Source: Saprospiraceae bacterium
GTDB taxonomy: Bacteria > Bacteroidota > Bacteroidia > Chitinophagales > Saprospiraceae
Direction of reading: 5' to 3'
Length of the DNA: 64,000 nt
NCBI GenBank assembly: GCA_028285545.1
Contig: JANQPA010000105.1
Location: forward strand, 1-64,000
The notes beneath the pieces were generated by a model. The model was not told where the DNA came from. It was given only the letters and a program-made list of their open reading frames with translations, and made no database searches. How positions within the stretch are numbered: the first letter of the stretch is position 1; each line of letters begins with the position of its first letter. Positions 14,325 through 23,593 of this stretch are shown here, piece by piece. A program made the position numbers and the translations under genes.

Positions 14325-15494
14325 TTATTTCTTAAACACATCTTTCCAAATTTTTTCCACTCCCCTTCCTATACTTTTAAAAAACTTGTCTAAATCCTTT
14401 TCTAGTTGGGAATGGGTTCTAATATTTTTCTGCAGAGTTTCCTGTTGCTCGGGGTCTTCCCGCATTCTTTTATTGATTTCATCTGCAGTTTCCTCATTTT
14501 GGTCAACGGTTTCTTTTAATTCCGGGCTTCCTTGTTGTCTGACTATTTCATATTGTTTTTTGGCTCTTACATTGTCACCTCGCAAGGCGTAACAATTGCC
14601 TTTATAGTGAGCAAGGGTAGCAGCAAAACTTTCATTTTTCATAAATCCACTAGTATCATTCATGATCAGTTTATCAAAGTCTTTTAAGGCCTCAAAATGT
14701 TTACCCTCATAACTTTTGACCATGGCCACAAAAAAGTCAGCAAGGAATTTGGCATCATCAGGAATAGAAAAGGTTATTCCTTGGGGGTTAGCCAGTACCA
14801 GCGATTCTTTGTCAGAAAAATCAGCCGATTGCATCTTCAGGTTGACAATAGTTGTATACATATTAAAGACTGCCTTTCCTTTGTCTAATAAGCCATTAAT
14901 AAATACTCCGCTGGTATCACAAAACTTATCATAGTATTTCTCCTGGATAGCATCGTTATATCGTTCGATATTCCTGGTTTGTGGCCCTACAGGCCGAACA
15001 TCGTAAAAATTTTCACTAAGTAAGGCATCCATTTCAATGGCCAGGCTGTTGGCGAAGGGATCTTCTGTTACATGCTCCTCTTTGCCAGCAATAAAATCGG
15101 CAATTAGAATGGCTATTTTGCTGTCTGTACATTTCTCTGTTTTAGAAAGTGAAATGCCAAAAATGGCAGCCGCAATTAGCAAAACTCCTCCCAGGATCAT
15201 ATACATCCTTTTATTAGATTTTAAAAGACCAGAAGTAGGATTTTCTTTTGAGTCCAGGAGAGCAAGGAGACTGTTGCAAATTTTATTCTGTTCAATATTA
15301 GAATGCTCAGTACTGATGGTTCCGTTTATCCGTTTTTCTTTTAAGTCATTCCAACGGTTTTCAATGACGATCAGAGCATTTTTTTGGGATTGAGCATTTA
15401 GGGACGAGCGTAAAATCTCGATAGCTTCAGTTAGTTTATTCTGAGCTATCAAATTTCTAATTTGATCTTCCATTTTATACATTTCAAAAGCCAT
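14325..15494 (-). CDS. EAD11-like domain, one transmembrane segment and TPR-like periplasmic domain
   Basis: Residues about 8-85 (MEDQIRNLIAQNKLTEAIEI, later SLNAQSQKNALIVIENRWND and TISTEHSNIEQNKICNSLLA) match the pattern of effector-associated domain 11: a death-like helical adaptor found in Bacteroidota and cyanobacterial conflict systems. A single membrane segment follows at about 95-117 (MYMILGGVLLIAAAIFGISL). The outer part has a region resembling TolB/FlgO-like lead-ins (KIAILIADFIAGKEEHVTED) and then TPR-like helices. The C terminus is charged coiled coil. ATGs at 15494 and 15473 both fit. No caspase-like, TIR or NTPase partner is adjacent, which is unusual for EAD adaptors. Confidence 0.6.
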   Translation of the reverse strand: MAFEMYKMEDQIRNLIAQNKLTEAIEILRSSLNAQSQKNALIVIENRWNDLKEKRINGTISTEHSNIEQNKICNSLLALLDSKENPTSGLLKSNKRMYMILGGVLLIAAAIFGISLSKTEKCTDSKIAILIADFIAGKEEHVTEDPFANSLAIEMDALLSENFYDVRPVGPQTRNIERYNDAIQEKYYDKFCDTSGVFINGLLDKGKAVFNMYTTIVNLKMQSADFSDKESLVLANPQGITFSIPDDAKFLADFFVAMVKSYEGKHFEALKDFDKLIMNDTSGFMKNESFAATLAHYKGNCYALRGDNVRAKKQYEIVRQQGSPELKETVDQNEETADEINKRMREDPEQQETLQKNIRTHSQLEKDLDKFFKSIGRGVEKIWKDVFKK

Positions 15495-15631
15495 TCTGGG
15501 GGGCTGGCTTACAACATAAAGAGTTTAGTTCACAGCAAATATACAATAAAGTTGTAGATGTATTATTGATTTTCATAGCTTTTCGATTGTAACCAAATAC
15601 TAGTCTTTGGGGTAATTAAAAAAAACTAATC

Positions 15632-16732
15632 ATGAAATCACCACATCATCTAATTTGGACACTCCTGTCTTTTTGTTTTTTTACAAGCAGTAGCATTTGC
15701 CAAACATTAGAGTTTGATTTTTCCGGCCTACCCCTTTTTTGGGAAGTGGTAGATATTTTGGAAAAAAACCGTGAACCTTCGGATGCGGAATGGAACAAAC
15801 TTTTTAGCCATCCAGCTTATTTACAGATTGATCAACAAGGGCAAAGAAAAAGACGGCTTTTAAAATATATGCCCTATGCTTATATGCCTTCCAATAAAAA
15901 AATTCTGGATTCAATACTCACAAAAACCGATGGTTATGCCAATTTTGTTTGTAGCCATCTGGTAGAAGTAGCCAAAAACAGGAAAGAATTGAGTGAATAT
16001 GCGGAATGGCTTAAGGAAAGTGGCTATCCAGAAAAGGCCTTGGAAGCAGCAAAAGTTTACTTACCCCCAGGAATGACTGAACAATTTGAGCCACCTAAAG
16101 TTTATCTCATTCTTTTTGAAAGGAACGGATTTGGTGGCCGAAATTTAGTACTTGATCTCTTTAATGTTATGAACAACAAGGACGAAAAAAACATTGGTTT
16201 TATCGCACATGAAGCCCACCATTCTTATAGAGGAAGAATAGATAAGAGTCGCTCGCCGGAAAGAGAATCTGAATATTATCTCCTCTATTACGCCTTTTCT
16301 GGGCTTTTAGAAGAAGGGATTGCCTGCCTTCTTGATAAGCGTCATTACCCTGATCTTGATTTAAATACTGTTTCAGAGGATGAAAGATCCAGCATCCAAA
16401 CTTTCAGGAAGGCATATATCAATGCCCCCAATACATTTAAAAAGATGGATGAAAACTTAAAAAAGATTGCTTCCGGAGGCCCAAATACGGCTGAGCTGGG
16501 GAAACAAATTCACAGTAGCCTAACCTGGGGAGGCCATCCCGATGGGATGTATATGGCTGTGGCTATCGAAAAAGCACTGGGAAGGAAAAAACTGATAAAG
16601 CTAAATGGAAATGCTTTTGCCTTTTTCCTTGCTTATAATAAAGCTGCCAAAAAATTAAAAGGAGATCATTATATTTTTTCAAAAGAGAGTATAAAACTGG
16701 TAAAATCTTTGGAAAAACAATTTATTAATTGA
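15632..16732 (+). CDS. Secreted putative zinc-dependent peptidase (HExxH)
   Basis: The 366-residue protein has a signal peptide (HHLIWTLLSFCFFTSSSICQ). Residues H193-E194-A195-H196-H197 (FIAHEAHHSYRGR) form an HExxH zinc site, and a downstream acidic segment LLEEGIACLLDK supplies a likely third ligand Glu, as in gluzincins. The layout resembles the DUF5700-type putative zinc peptidases of Bacteroidota, as I recall them. It is single, between a divergent neighbour and a convergent arsM gene. The substrate is unknown. Confidence 0.65.
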   Translation: MKSPHHLIWTLLSFCFFTSSSICQTLEFDFSGLPLFWEVVDILEKNREPSDAEWNKLFSHPAYLQIDQQGQRKRRLLKYMPYAYMPSNKKILDSILTKTDGYANFVCSHLVEVAKNRKELSEYAEWLKESGYPEKALEAAKVYLPPGMTEQFEPPKVYLILFERNGFGGRNLVLDLFNVMNNKDEKNIGFIAHEAHHSYRGRIDKSRSPERESEYYLLYYAFSGLLEEGIACLLDKRHYPDLDLNTVSEDERSSIQTFRKAYINAPNTFKKMDENLKKIASGGPNTAELGKQIHSSLTWGGHPDGMYMAVAIEKALGRKKLIKLNGNAFAFFLAYNKAAKKLKGDHYIFSKESIKLVKSLEKQFIN

Positions 16733-16805
16733 GCTCAGATCCTCCCTTAATATTTGAAAAACTTGATTTATTTCCTTTTTATTATTGAAAATAGACAAAG
16801 CCTTG

Positions 16806-16960
16806 GTTCCCTGTTCCTAGTTCCCTGTTCCGCGAAAAGTAAATAATGAATTACAGCAATATTGATCCCACTTAATAAGCTGATCATTATTTTTTTACTA
16901 TACAGTTAATTGCCACTCAAAAGACTTAGTCCAGAACATGGAACTTGGAACGTGGAACTA
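16806..16960. repeat. Inverted arrays of GTTCC/GGAAC short repeats between convergent genes
   Basis: At 16806-16832 a gttccctgttcctagttccc array occurs; at 16933-16960 the reverse-complement type follows (gaacatggaacttggaac). The arms could pair into a long imperfect hairpin with a ~100-bp loop. The same arrangement recurs at 49123-49373, also between convergent genes. Confidence 0.6.
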
Positions 16961-17027
16961 TTTTCATTTTTTGGAAAGCTCACCCCCTAAATGGTTTTCA
17001 ATCCTAATTAGGTGGTGTGCCGTTTTT

Positions 17028-17810
17028 TCACTTCTCCCCTATTACGGTAATACTATAAATACTAGCGCCGCTATCTCTAAAAGCCTGTAACTCTTCCTTA
17101 CTCAGATGCTCGAGCAATAGTTCATCCGGCAACTCTATTTTACGTTCTTTAGGAAGAGCAATATTTTTAAATCCTACCTCCTCCAGAACTTGTAGGTACT
17201 CCCCTTTGGGAAGGGCACCCGATACACATCCGGCATAAAGAGCCGCGGCATTCTTTATTTCCGGAGTAAGCTCTCCTACCGTAATGATATCAGACATACT
17301 AAAGCGACCACCTTCTTTTAATACCCGATACACTTCAGAATATCCCTTGACTTTATCAGGAACCAGATTCATTACACAATTGCTGAGGATTACATCTATG
17401 GTATCATCCTTCAAAGGCATATTTTCGATTTCACCTAAAATAAAAGAAACATTACCGGCACCCAGCTTTTGTTTGTTTTGATTGGCTTTCTCTATCATTG
17501 CAGGTGTCATGTCCAAACCAATGACCTTTCCAGAGTTCCCAACCAATTCTCTGGCAACAAAAGCATCATTGCCTGCCCCGGATCCAAGGTCTAAAACAGT
17601 ATCTCCTTCTTTAATACCAGCATACTCCGTAGGAAGGCCACATCCAAGCCCCAGGTCAGCATCCTTTGCATATCCTTCCAGTTTATCATAGGATTCGCTG
17701 AAAGTGGTTTCTACTCCAGGAGAACAACAGCCAGGTGAGCAACAACCTTCATCAGCCGTAACCACTGCTGTATATTTTTCTTTGATAACTTCCTTAATGT
17801 CTTTGTTCAT
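17028..17810 (-). CDS. arsM: Arsenite S-adenosylmethionine methyltransferase
   Basis: The 260-residue protein methylates arsenite. SAM motif I is LDLGSGAG (74-81), with acidic loop GLDM at 98-101. The arsenic-binding cysteines are C57 (GLGCGLP), C145 (SNCVMN) and C195 (YAGCVSGAL), the pattern of the ArsM family. The N terminus has an extra CC pair cluster (GCCSPGCCSPG, 22-32), common in bacterial ArsM. It follows sigZ by 54 bp on the same strand and is probably cotranscribed with it. No arsR, acr3 or arsC is visible here. Confidence 0.93.
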   Translation of the reverse strand: MNKDIKEVIKEKYTAVVTADEGCCSPGCCSPGVETTFSESYDKLEGYAKDADLGLGCGLPTEYAGIKEGDTVLDLGSGAGNDAFVARELVGNSGKVIGLDMTPAMIEKANQNKQKLGAGNVSFILGEIENMPLKDDTIDVILSNCVMNLVPDKVKGYSEVYRVLKEGGRFSMSDIITVGELTPEIKNAAALYAGCVSGALPKGEYLQVLEEVGFKNIALPKERKIELPDELLLEHLSKEELQAFRDSGASIYSITVIGEK

Positions 17811-17864
17811 AATTGTATATTTTTTGTTTGCTGGTAGACGGGAAATCTCAATTTTGGACGCAAA

Positions 17865-18425
17865 TTAATCGCAACATTCTTCCTCTTTTTTTTGCTTTTT
17901 TTTACGGCTTTCATAAGCAATTACATTCCCGTAACTATCCGTAACTACCCGACAACATTGCAAAATTATTTCCTTCAATTTTTCCCGACCGCGCTGTACT
18001 CTGGATTTAGCTCCCGAATAGGAAAGTCCAAGCCTTTCGGCCAACTCTTTTTGGGTAAGCCCCTCAATTTCTGTCAGATATACCGCTTCCTGATATTTTT
18101 CAGGCAATAATTTAATGGCCTCAGGTATCCATAAAGCAATATGTCGGTTGAAGGTACTCTCACTACATTCCACTTCTTCATATTGAGCAATATGGCCAAT
18201 CTCATGCTCCTTTTTCCGTTTTTTATAATAATCAATGATTACATTTCTGGCAATCTGAAATGCCCAGTTGATTAATTTTTCTTCATGTCTCAATCGACTG
18301 ACATTGAGATGGATTTTGATTAAGGTTTCCTGAAGAAGATCCTCCACTATGCCTGGATCCTTAACTTTACTTAAAATAAACCCTTTCAAAACGTCATTTA
18401 ATTCAGACCATTTATGCTCAATCAT
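17865..18425 (-). CDS. sigZ: SigZ-type ECF RNA polymerase sigma factor
   Basis: The 186-residue protein has sigma region 2 at about 10-80 (VEDLLQETLIKIHLNVSRLR, WAFQIARNVIIDYYKKR) and region 4 at about 105-160 (LPEKYQEAVYLTEIEGLTQK, GLSYSGAKSRVQRGREKL). The C-terminal tail carries CC at about 153 and ends EECCD, a feature of the SigZ group. No anti-sigma gene is adjacent. The paired cysteines plus the cotranscribed arsM suggest direct sensing of arsenite or another thiophilic metal, which is inference. The upstream 100 bp contain long A-runs. Confidence 0.88.
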   Translation of the reverse strand: MIEHKWSELNDVLKGFILSKVKDPGIVEDLLQETLIKIHLNVSRLRHEEKLINWAFQIARNVIIDYYKKRKKEHEIGHIAQYEEVECSESTFNRHIALWIPEAIKLLPEKYQEAVYLTEIEGLTQKELAERLGLSYSGAKSRVQRGREKLKEIILQCCRVVTDSYGNVIAYESRKKKQKKEEECCD

Positions 18426-18525
18426 GGTACCTTTTTTCTTGCTAGGACTATAAATTAGGAAAAAAGACGCAAAAAAAAGGAGGATAAAAAAAAGAAAAAA
18501 AATCAGACGGAAATTTTGCCTGGTC

Positions 18526-19980
18526 TTAGGGATTATTTAACCCTTCGATTCTCTGACTTGCTCTTTCATTATCAGGGTTAATTTTTAAAACTTCTTTATA
18601 ACATTCTAGAGCTTTGTTTTTATTTTCGAGAGCCTCATAGTTTTCACCTAATAATAGCCAATTGTCTGCTAAATATCTGGATTCAGGATATTCTTTTTTG
18701 CTTAGTTTCAGCATTTCAATAGCTTCCTCATACATTCCTTCCGAGTTTAATTCTATTCCTAAAATTAAGAGTTCCACCTCAGAAAAAGAGTATTGATCAA
18801 AAGCCTTTTCTTTTAATTGATGGTATTCCTGGATGGCAGCTTGTGGGCCTTTGCTTACAATTTCTTCTAATAACCTTTTGAGTAATGATCTTTGAGGAGG
18901 TTCCAACGGTAAATTATACAAAACATTAATGAGTTGATTTGTCATATCGCGGTAAGCCATATCCCGAATATTACTCAATAGGATAATACAATAACCATCT
19001 TTTGGCAATCTGGACATTATAGATAAATACCCCGTTACCTGTCCGGCATGCCATTGAATTTCCAGAGAATCACTGCGTCCAGGCATGACTGTACGCCATC
19101 CATAGGCATAATTGGAAAAAACAGGAGCAAACAATATTTTTTTGGAAGATTCTGTCAATAAATGATTCTTAGATAAAGCTTGATCCCATTTTAATAAATC
19201 TCCAGCAGTAGTAATTATCCCTCCCGCAGAAAAAGTGGTGCTTGGATCCCTGTAATTGGCATTGTCATATTTTGCCAGCTTATAATTATATCGATAAGCC
19301 TCTACCCGTTTTGGTAAAATGCTCACATGATCATCCAGTGAGGTGTTTTCCATTTGGCAGGGACCAAAGATTTTTTTGCTTAACAAACTACCTAAATCAT
19401 CACCTCCAGCTTCTTCTAAGATGAACCCAAGAATTAGATATCCAAGACTACTATAGCCATGTCTTTCTCCAGGTTCAAACCTCAATTCAACATCCTTAAA
19501 CAATTCCAGCAATGAGGCCCTGGTATAGCTTAGGCGGTCTCTGTGTTCCATAAAATCATTCCAGGCACCATAGTGTGGAAGGCCAGAACTGCAGGAAATG
19601 AGTTGGTGAATGGTAATTTTAGATGCTATTTCATGATTGGGAAAATCAGGCAAGTATTCATTAATATAGGCATCCAATCTTAGTTTACCTTCTTGCTTCA
19701 AAATAAGTGCCAAAGCTGCAATAAATTGTTTGCTCAATGAACCAATAATAAACTTCCCCTCCATCTCATGTGGAATTCCCCATTCTCTATTGGCCATTCC
19801 GATAGCCTTTTCATAAATGACCTCCCCTTTTTGAGCTATTAAAACGGTCCCGGAAAAATTACCAGTCTCATAAAATTGTTGAACCACACTTTCAAGTCCT
19901 GCCTTGTTTTGACTAATTAATTGAGAAGTACAAAGAAGAAAAATAGATAAAAGGATTAAAGTTATACCCTTGTTTTTCAT
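18526..19980 (-). CDS. Class C beta-lactamase-like serine hydrolase with C-terminal TPRs
   Basis: The ATG at 19980 is chosen because it gives a signal peptide (GITLILLSIFLLCTSQLISQ); the longer frame to 20079 is unlikely. The serine-hydrolase domain has the SxxK motif GSLSKQFIAAL, a YSSLGY tyrosine motif and HAGQVTGY in place of KTG. This is the pattern of secreted class C/esterase-type proteins in Bacteroidota. From about residue 390 the protein has TPR helices (LADNWLLLGENYEALENKNK, ALECYKEVLKINPDNERA). It is likely periplasmic; peptides or esters are possible substrates. It is single and divergent from the histidine kinase gene. Confidence 0.85.
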   Translation of the reverse strand: MKNKGITLILLSIFLLCTSQLISQNKAGLESVVQQFYETGNFSGTVLIAQKGEVIYEKAIGMANREWGIPHEMEGKFIIGSLSKQFIAALALILKQEGKLRLDAYINEYLPDFPNHEIASKITIHQLISCSSGLPHYGAWNDFMEHRDRLSYTRASLLELFKDVELRFEPGERHGYSSLGYLILGFILEEAGGDDLGSLLSKKIFGPCQMENTSLDDHVSILPKRVEAYRYNYKLAKYDNANYRDPSTTFSAGGIITTAGDLLKWDQALSKNHLLTESSKKILFAPVFSNYAYGWRTVMPGRSDSLEIQWHAGQVTGYLSIMSRLPKDGYCIILLSNIRDMAYRDMTNQLINVLYNLPLEPPQRSLLKRLLEEIVSKGPQAAIQEYHQLKEKAFDQYSFSEVELLILGIELNSEGMYEEAIEMLKLSKKEYPESRYLADNWLLLGENYEALENKNKALECYKEVLKINPDNERASQRIEGLNNP

Positions 19981-20158
19981 GTTCTTTTGAGGAGAATAAT
20001 ACAGGCATTTTAAGGGCTTTTGGGAAAATAAAAAGAAAAAAAAGGTAAAACAAAGTTTAAAATGGTTAAACAAAAGCAAAATAGAGCCTCACTGAATAAT
20101 CTTCACCTCTATTTATGGCATAGTTTTTATAAATTTCAATGAATATTTTCTGTCTATT

Positions 20159-21475
20159 ATGAAAAAATGGCCCTCTCGAATTCTCATTTTACTTATCATA
20201 TTCAGTCAATTAGGATTAATTGGTATTCAGGCCTATTGGCTTCAACAAAACTATCAGGATAAGAAGCAGTTTTTTGAAGCCCAAATTAGTAAAGTGGCCT
20301 ATAGTTTATACCAAATGATTGATCCGGGGGATCCTTTACACAATACTTTTTTAAAATGGAAGAATGACGAATCCTTACCAAACAAAAAATCAGATCCCCA
20401 AATTGAGGAATTATTGGATAAATTAAACAATGAATTGTTAAGGCACGATTTAGACACCTCTTATTCTTTCCAGCTTTTAAAAGGAGATTTACCCTCCTTC
20501 TTAAATCAAAGAGAACTTACCACAGCCTATCTTTCTCCAAAAGAGTTAAGCCAATATCAATTATTATATACCTCCTCTGCGGAATCCTCTTCTGCGGATA
20601 TTTGGATAAAAGGAGTTTGTTATTCCTGTCAGGCTCTAATTGGTCTTGACTTTAAAAAAATCCGACCTTCCTTTTTTCTATGGCAAATTTCTAAATGGAT
20701 AATCGTCTCTCTTTTTTTAACCTTAATCCATAGTGGGATATTTATTTACATTCTATGGAACATTAGTCGACAACAACAATTAGCTGCTCTTAAAGATGCA
20801 TTCATCAACCACATGACTCATGAATTGAACACACCGATTTTCTCTATTTCTCTTGCCTTGAAACACTTAAAAACAATTGATTTAGCTGTTCAAACCAAGG
20901 AAGCCAGAAAGTATCTGCAAATAATTTCTGATGAACAATCCAGGTTAAAAAACAATGTCCAGAGAGCCTTAGATATTACCCGTTTGGAATCCGAAACCTT
21001 CATTCTAAAAAAGGAGATTATTGACATTTCACAGCTTATCGAACAAATAAAGGATTTATTTTTATTGTCCATGCCCGGGAAGAAATTAGAATTTTTTTTC
21101 TCTCCACCAAGCCAGAGATGCAACATTAGTGGTGATCGACATCTCCTTTTTAATGTACTCTATAATTTAATTGATAATGCAATAAAGTATACAAGTCAAC
21201 AACCTGTAAAGATTTATATCAAGACTCTTATAAAAGGGGACCAACTTTTGATTTCAATTCAGGACAACGGTCCGGGTATTTCTATTCCTGATCAGCAAAG
21301 GATCTTTGATAAGTTTTACCGAATAAAATCTCATCAGCATACTGTAAAAGGCACGGGGCTAGGTCTGAATTATGCTCAATTGGTAGTAAAAGCTCATGGT
21401 GGGAATATTGAATTAGAAAGCACACAGGGGAAGGGCAGTAATTTTACGATCTATTTACCTTTTTTTAATGAATGA
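20159..21475 (+). CDS. Sensor histidine kinase
   Basis: The 438-residue protein has transmembrane segments at about 8-28 and 176-200 enclosing a ~150-residue periplasmic sensor. The phospho-accepting H221 lies in NHMTHELNTPIFSIS. The N, G1 and G2 boxes are visible as LIDNAIKYT, DNGPGIS and GTGLGLNY. The periplasmic part has a VCYSCQAL Cys pair. The gene overlaps the response regulator by 8 bp, so both are cotranscribed. The layout is the usual Bacteroidota RprX-like type. The stimulus is unknown. Confidence 0.93.
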   Translation: MKKWPSRILILLIIFSQLGLIGIQAYWLQQNYQDKKQFFEAQISKVAYSLYQMIDPGDPLHNTFLKWKNDESLPNKKSDPQIEELLDKLNNELLRHDLDTSYSFQLLKGDLPSFLNQRELTTAYLSPKELSQYQLLYTSSAESSSADIWIKGVCYSCQALIGLDFKKIRPSFFLWQISKWIIVSLFLTLIHSGIFIYILWNISRQQQLAALKDAFINHMTHELNTPIFSISLALKHLKTIDLAVQTKEARKYLQIISDEQSRLKNNVQRALDITRLESETFILKKEIIDISQLIEQIKDLFLLSMPGKKLEFFFSPPSQRCNISGDRHLLFNVLYNLIDNAIKYTSQQPVKIYIKTLIKGDQLLISIQDNGPGISIPDQQRIFDKFYRIKSHQHTVKGTGLGLNYAQLVVKAHGGNIELESTQGKGSNFTIYLPFFNE

Positions 21476-22175
21476 TATGGATGCAAATGATATTGTAATA
21501 CTTCTTGTTGAAGATGATCAAAATCTCGGGTATTTGTTACAAAAATATATCGAGTTGCATGATTTTAAGGTTCACTGGGTTAAAAATGCAGAGCAAGCTT
21601 TAAAGATCATGGAAAACCAAACTATAGATTTATGTATTCTCGATGTCAATCTCCCAGGCCTGGATGGCTTTAATCTGGCCATAAAAATCCGGCAGCTACA
21701 AGCAGATCAGCCCTTTATTTTCCTGACTGCACGAAATTTAAAAACGGACAAGTTATATGGTTTCAAATTGGGAAGTGATGATTATATGACCAAACCTATT
21801 GATGAGGAAGAAATGATGGCCAGGATCCGGGCAGTCTTGAATAGAACCCAAAAACGTCAAAACTCCACTACCTTGAATACAATTTACCAAATAGGCAAGT
21901 ACCAATTTGATTACCCCAATCGGAAGCTTAATTTTCAAGATTCCACCCAGCATTTAACCTCCAGAGAGAATGAATTATTGAAACTCCTTTATGATCACAA
22001 GAATAATATTTTAGATCGAAAAACCACTCTGAAACAACTCTGGGGAGAAGCTGATTATTTTAAAAGAAAAAGTATGGATGTTTATATATCCAGATTAAGG
22101 AAATACCTTAACAAGGATCCGGAAATAAACATCCACAATGTGCATGGAAAAGGTTTTATTCTTTCTGAGAAATAA
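21468..22175 (+). CDS. OmpR-family response regulator
   Basis: The 235-residue protein has a receiver domain with acidic pair E15-D16-D17, phospho-accepting D59 (LDVNLPG) and lysine in MTKPIDEEE. The C-terminal winged helix (LTSRENELLKLLYDHKNNIL, VDVYISRLRKYL-like segment) binds DNA. It pairs with the overlapping histidine kinase and probably controls the nearby thioredoxin-fold lipoprotein genes, or others; that is inference. ATG at 21468 or 21477 both fit; the first is used. Confidence 0.93.
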   Translation: MNDMDANDIVILLVEDDQNLGYLLQKYIELHDFKVHWVKNAEQALKIMENQTIDLCILDVNLPGLDGFNLAIKIRQLQADQPFIFLTARNLKTDKLYGFKLGSDDYMTKPIDEEEMMARIRAVLNRTQKRQNSTTLNTIYQIGKYQFDYPNRKLNFQDSTQHLTSRENELLKLLYDHKNNILDRKTTLKQLWGEADYFKRKSMDVYISRLRKYLNKDPEINIHNVHGKGFILSEK

Positions 22176-22309
22176 TTTTGGTAAACCTGATGGTTCATTT
22201 ACCATTGATCAAAAGTCTCTTAATATTTTTCAAATAAAAATGATGGATTCAGAAGCTGGATAATCAAGATCTCCATTTGACATAAAATTGAATTTGAAAA
22301 ACCCGTTTT

Positions 22310-23368
22310 ATGAATTATCTAAAAAATATTTATTGGGTAGGTATCCTAGCCATTTATTCCTGCCATAATAATGCAGTGGACAATTTTCAAATCAATGGAC
22401 ACATCGAAAATGCGCCTTCCGAACTAAACATTCAACTAATTAATTCCGAAACAGGCCAAATCATTGAAAGTACTTCTAATGCTGAGGGGCAATTTAACTT
22501 GCAAGGTCGTTTGGAATATCCAAGTGAATGTGAAATTGTGTACAAAGCTGGCGAAAAAAAACGAAGTCATTATTTCTGGCTAGAAAATACTCCCTTGAGT
22601 ATAAAAGGAAATTGGGATAAAATGGAGGAGGCCGAAATTAAGGGGGGCAAAGAACAGGAATTACAAAAAGCACTATTTGAAAGGCTTTCTGCTTTCTTTC
22701 CTGAGCAAAATCGACTCATCAAAGAAGAAAAATATGACTCCCTAAATCTACTTTTCAACAAACGAGGTTTAGCTATTCAAGATTTTGCACTAGAAAACGC
22801 CAATAGTTATTTCGGTGTCAAATATTTATATATGAACCGACTAAATTTAGACAAATCCAAACTTAATAATGTTTTCAAGTCCTTAGATGAACATATTATG
22901 GCTTCATCTTATGGTCAAAGCCTCCTATTATTTAGTGAGGCGTCAGAGCTTGATTCGGGATCTGTTTATGTAAACTTTAAAGTAAACACTTTACAAAACG
23001 AAGAAATTGACCTCTCCCAAACCATTGAAAATAAGCCTGTCTTAATCATTTTTGGTGGTTTGTCTTGCATGGGTGAAAGAGAAAGAGCCACCCTTAAAGA
23101 GTTCCAAAAAAAGCATGGAAAGGATATTGAGGTTCTAGCTTTTGCTTTTGCAAAAAACCAAAAAGAATGGAGTGACGAGGCAAATTATGATTTAGATGTC
23201 AAGCTCCTTTCTGATCTAAAAGGCAATCATAGTCCCGTTAAAATAAAATATGGCGTCCAGGCTACCCCAACGGTTTATGTTATCGACAAAGATGGCCTTA
23301 TAAAATGGAAGTCGATTGTGTATGGTGAAATGGTAAATGAAGCAGCATTGGCTTTACTGGAAAAATAA
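22310..23368 (+). CDS. Lipoprotein: DUF4369-like domain plus thioredoxin fold (copy 1)
   Basis: The 352-residue protein starts with a lipoprotein signal (lipobox ending AIYSC at Cys18). Residues about 25-115 are a DUF4369-like beta domain (FQINGHIENAPSELNIQLIN). Residues 225-350 are a thioredoxin-like domain of the TlpA/AhpC type with the cis-Pro loop GVQATPTVYVID. The usual WCxxC is replaced by GGLSCMGERER, leaving a single Cys, so disulfide reductase activity is unlikely; a peroxiredoxin-like or binding role is possible. It is one of two tandem copies; the second is at 23594-24652. Confidence 0.85.
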   Translation: MNYLKNIYWVGILAIYSCHNNAVDNFQINGHIENAPSELNIQLINSETGQIIESTSNAEGQFNLQGRLEYPSECEIVYKAGEKKRSHYFWLENTPLSIKGNWDKMEEAEIKGGKEQELQKALFERLSAFFPEQNRLIKEEKYDSLNLLFNKRGLAIQDFALENANSYFGVKYLYMNRLNLDKSKLNNVFKSLDEHIMASSYGQSLLLFSEASELDSGSVYVNFKVNTLQNEEIDLSQTIENKPVLIIFGGLSCMGERERATLKEFQKKHGKDIEVLAFAFAKNQKEWSDEANYDLDVKLLSDLKGNHSPVKIKYGVQATPTVYVIDKDGLIKWKSIVYGEMVNEAALALLEK

Positions 23369-23443
23369 TCTAATCCCAAAAAGAAGCTCAGCTTACCCAC
23401 AATGGCGATAGTAAGGTCCATTTTGTTACTACTTTTGAAACTG

Positions 23444-23492
23444 CCATTGAAATTGTTATTGAAATTGTTATTGTCATTGTTATTGTCATTGT
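23444..23492. repeat. Simple repeat of ATTGTTATTG/ATTGAA units
   Basis: Tandem degenerate copies of attg followed by two to five varied bases (ccattgaaattgttattgaa, ttattgtcattgttattgtc) fill the spacer between the two lipoprotein genes. A related array, inverted on itself, lies after the second copy at 24717-24800. Confidence 0.65.
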
Positions 23493-23593
23493 TTCGATAC
23501 TTAATTTATGTTCAGTTTACTTTTTCCATAAGAACAAAGAGCTTCTGAAAATTTCGGGAATTTTTAAATTATCATTTGCAAAAATCCACTTTT

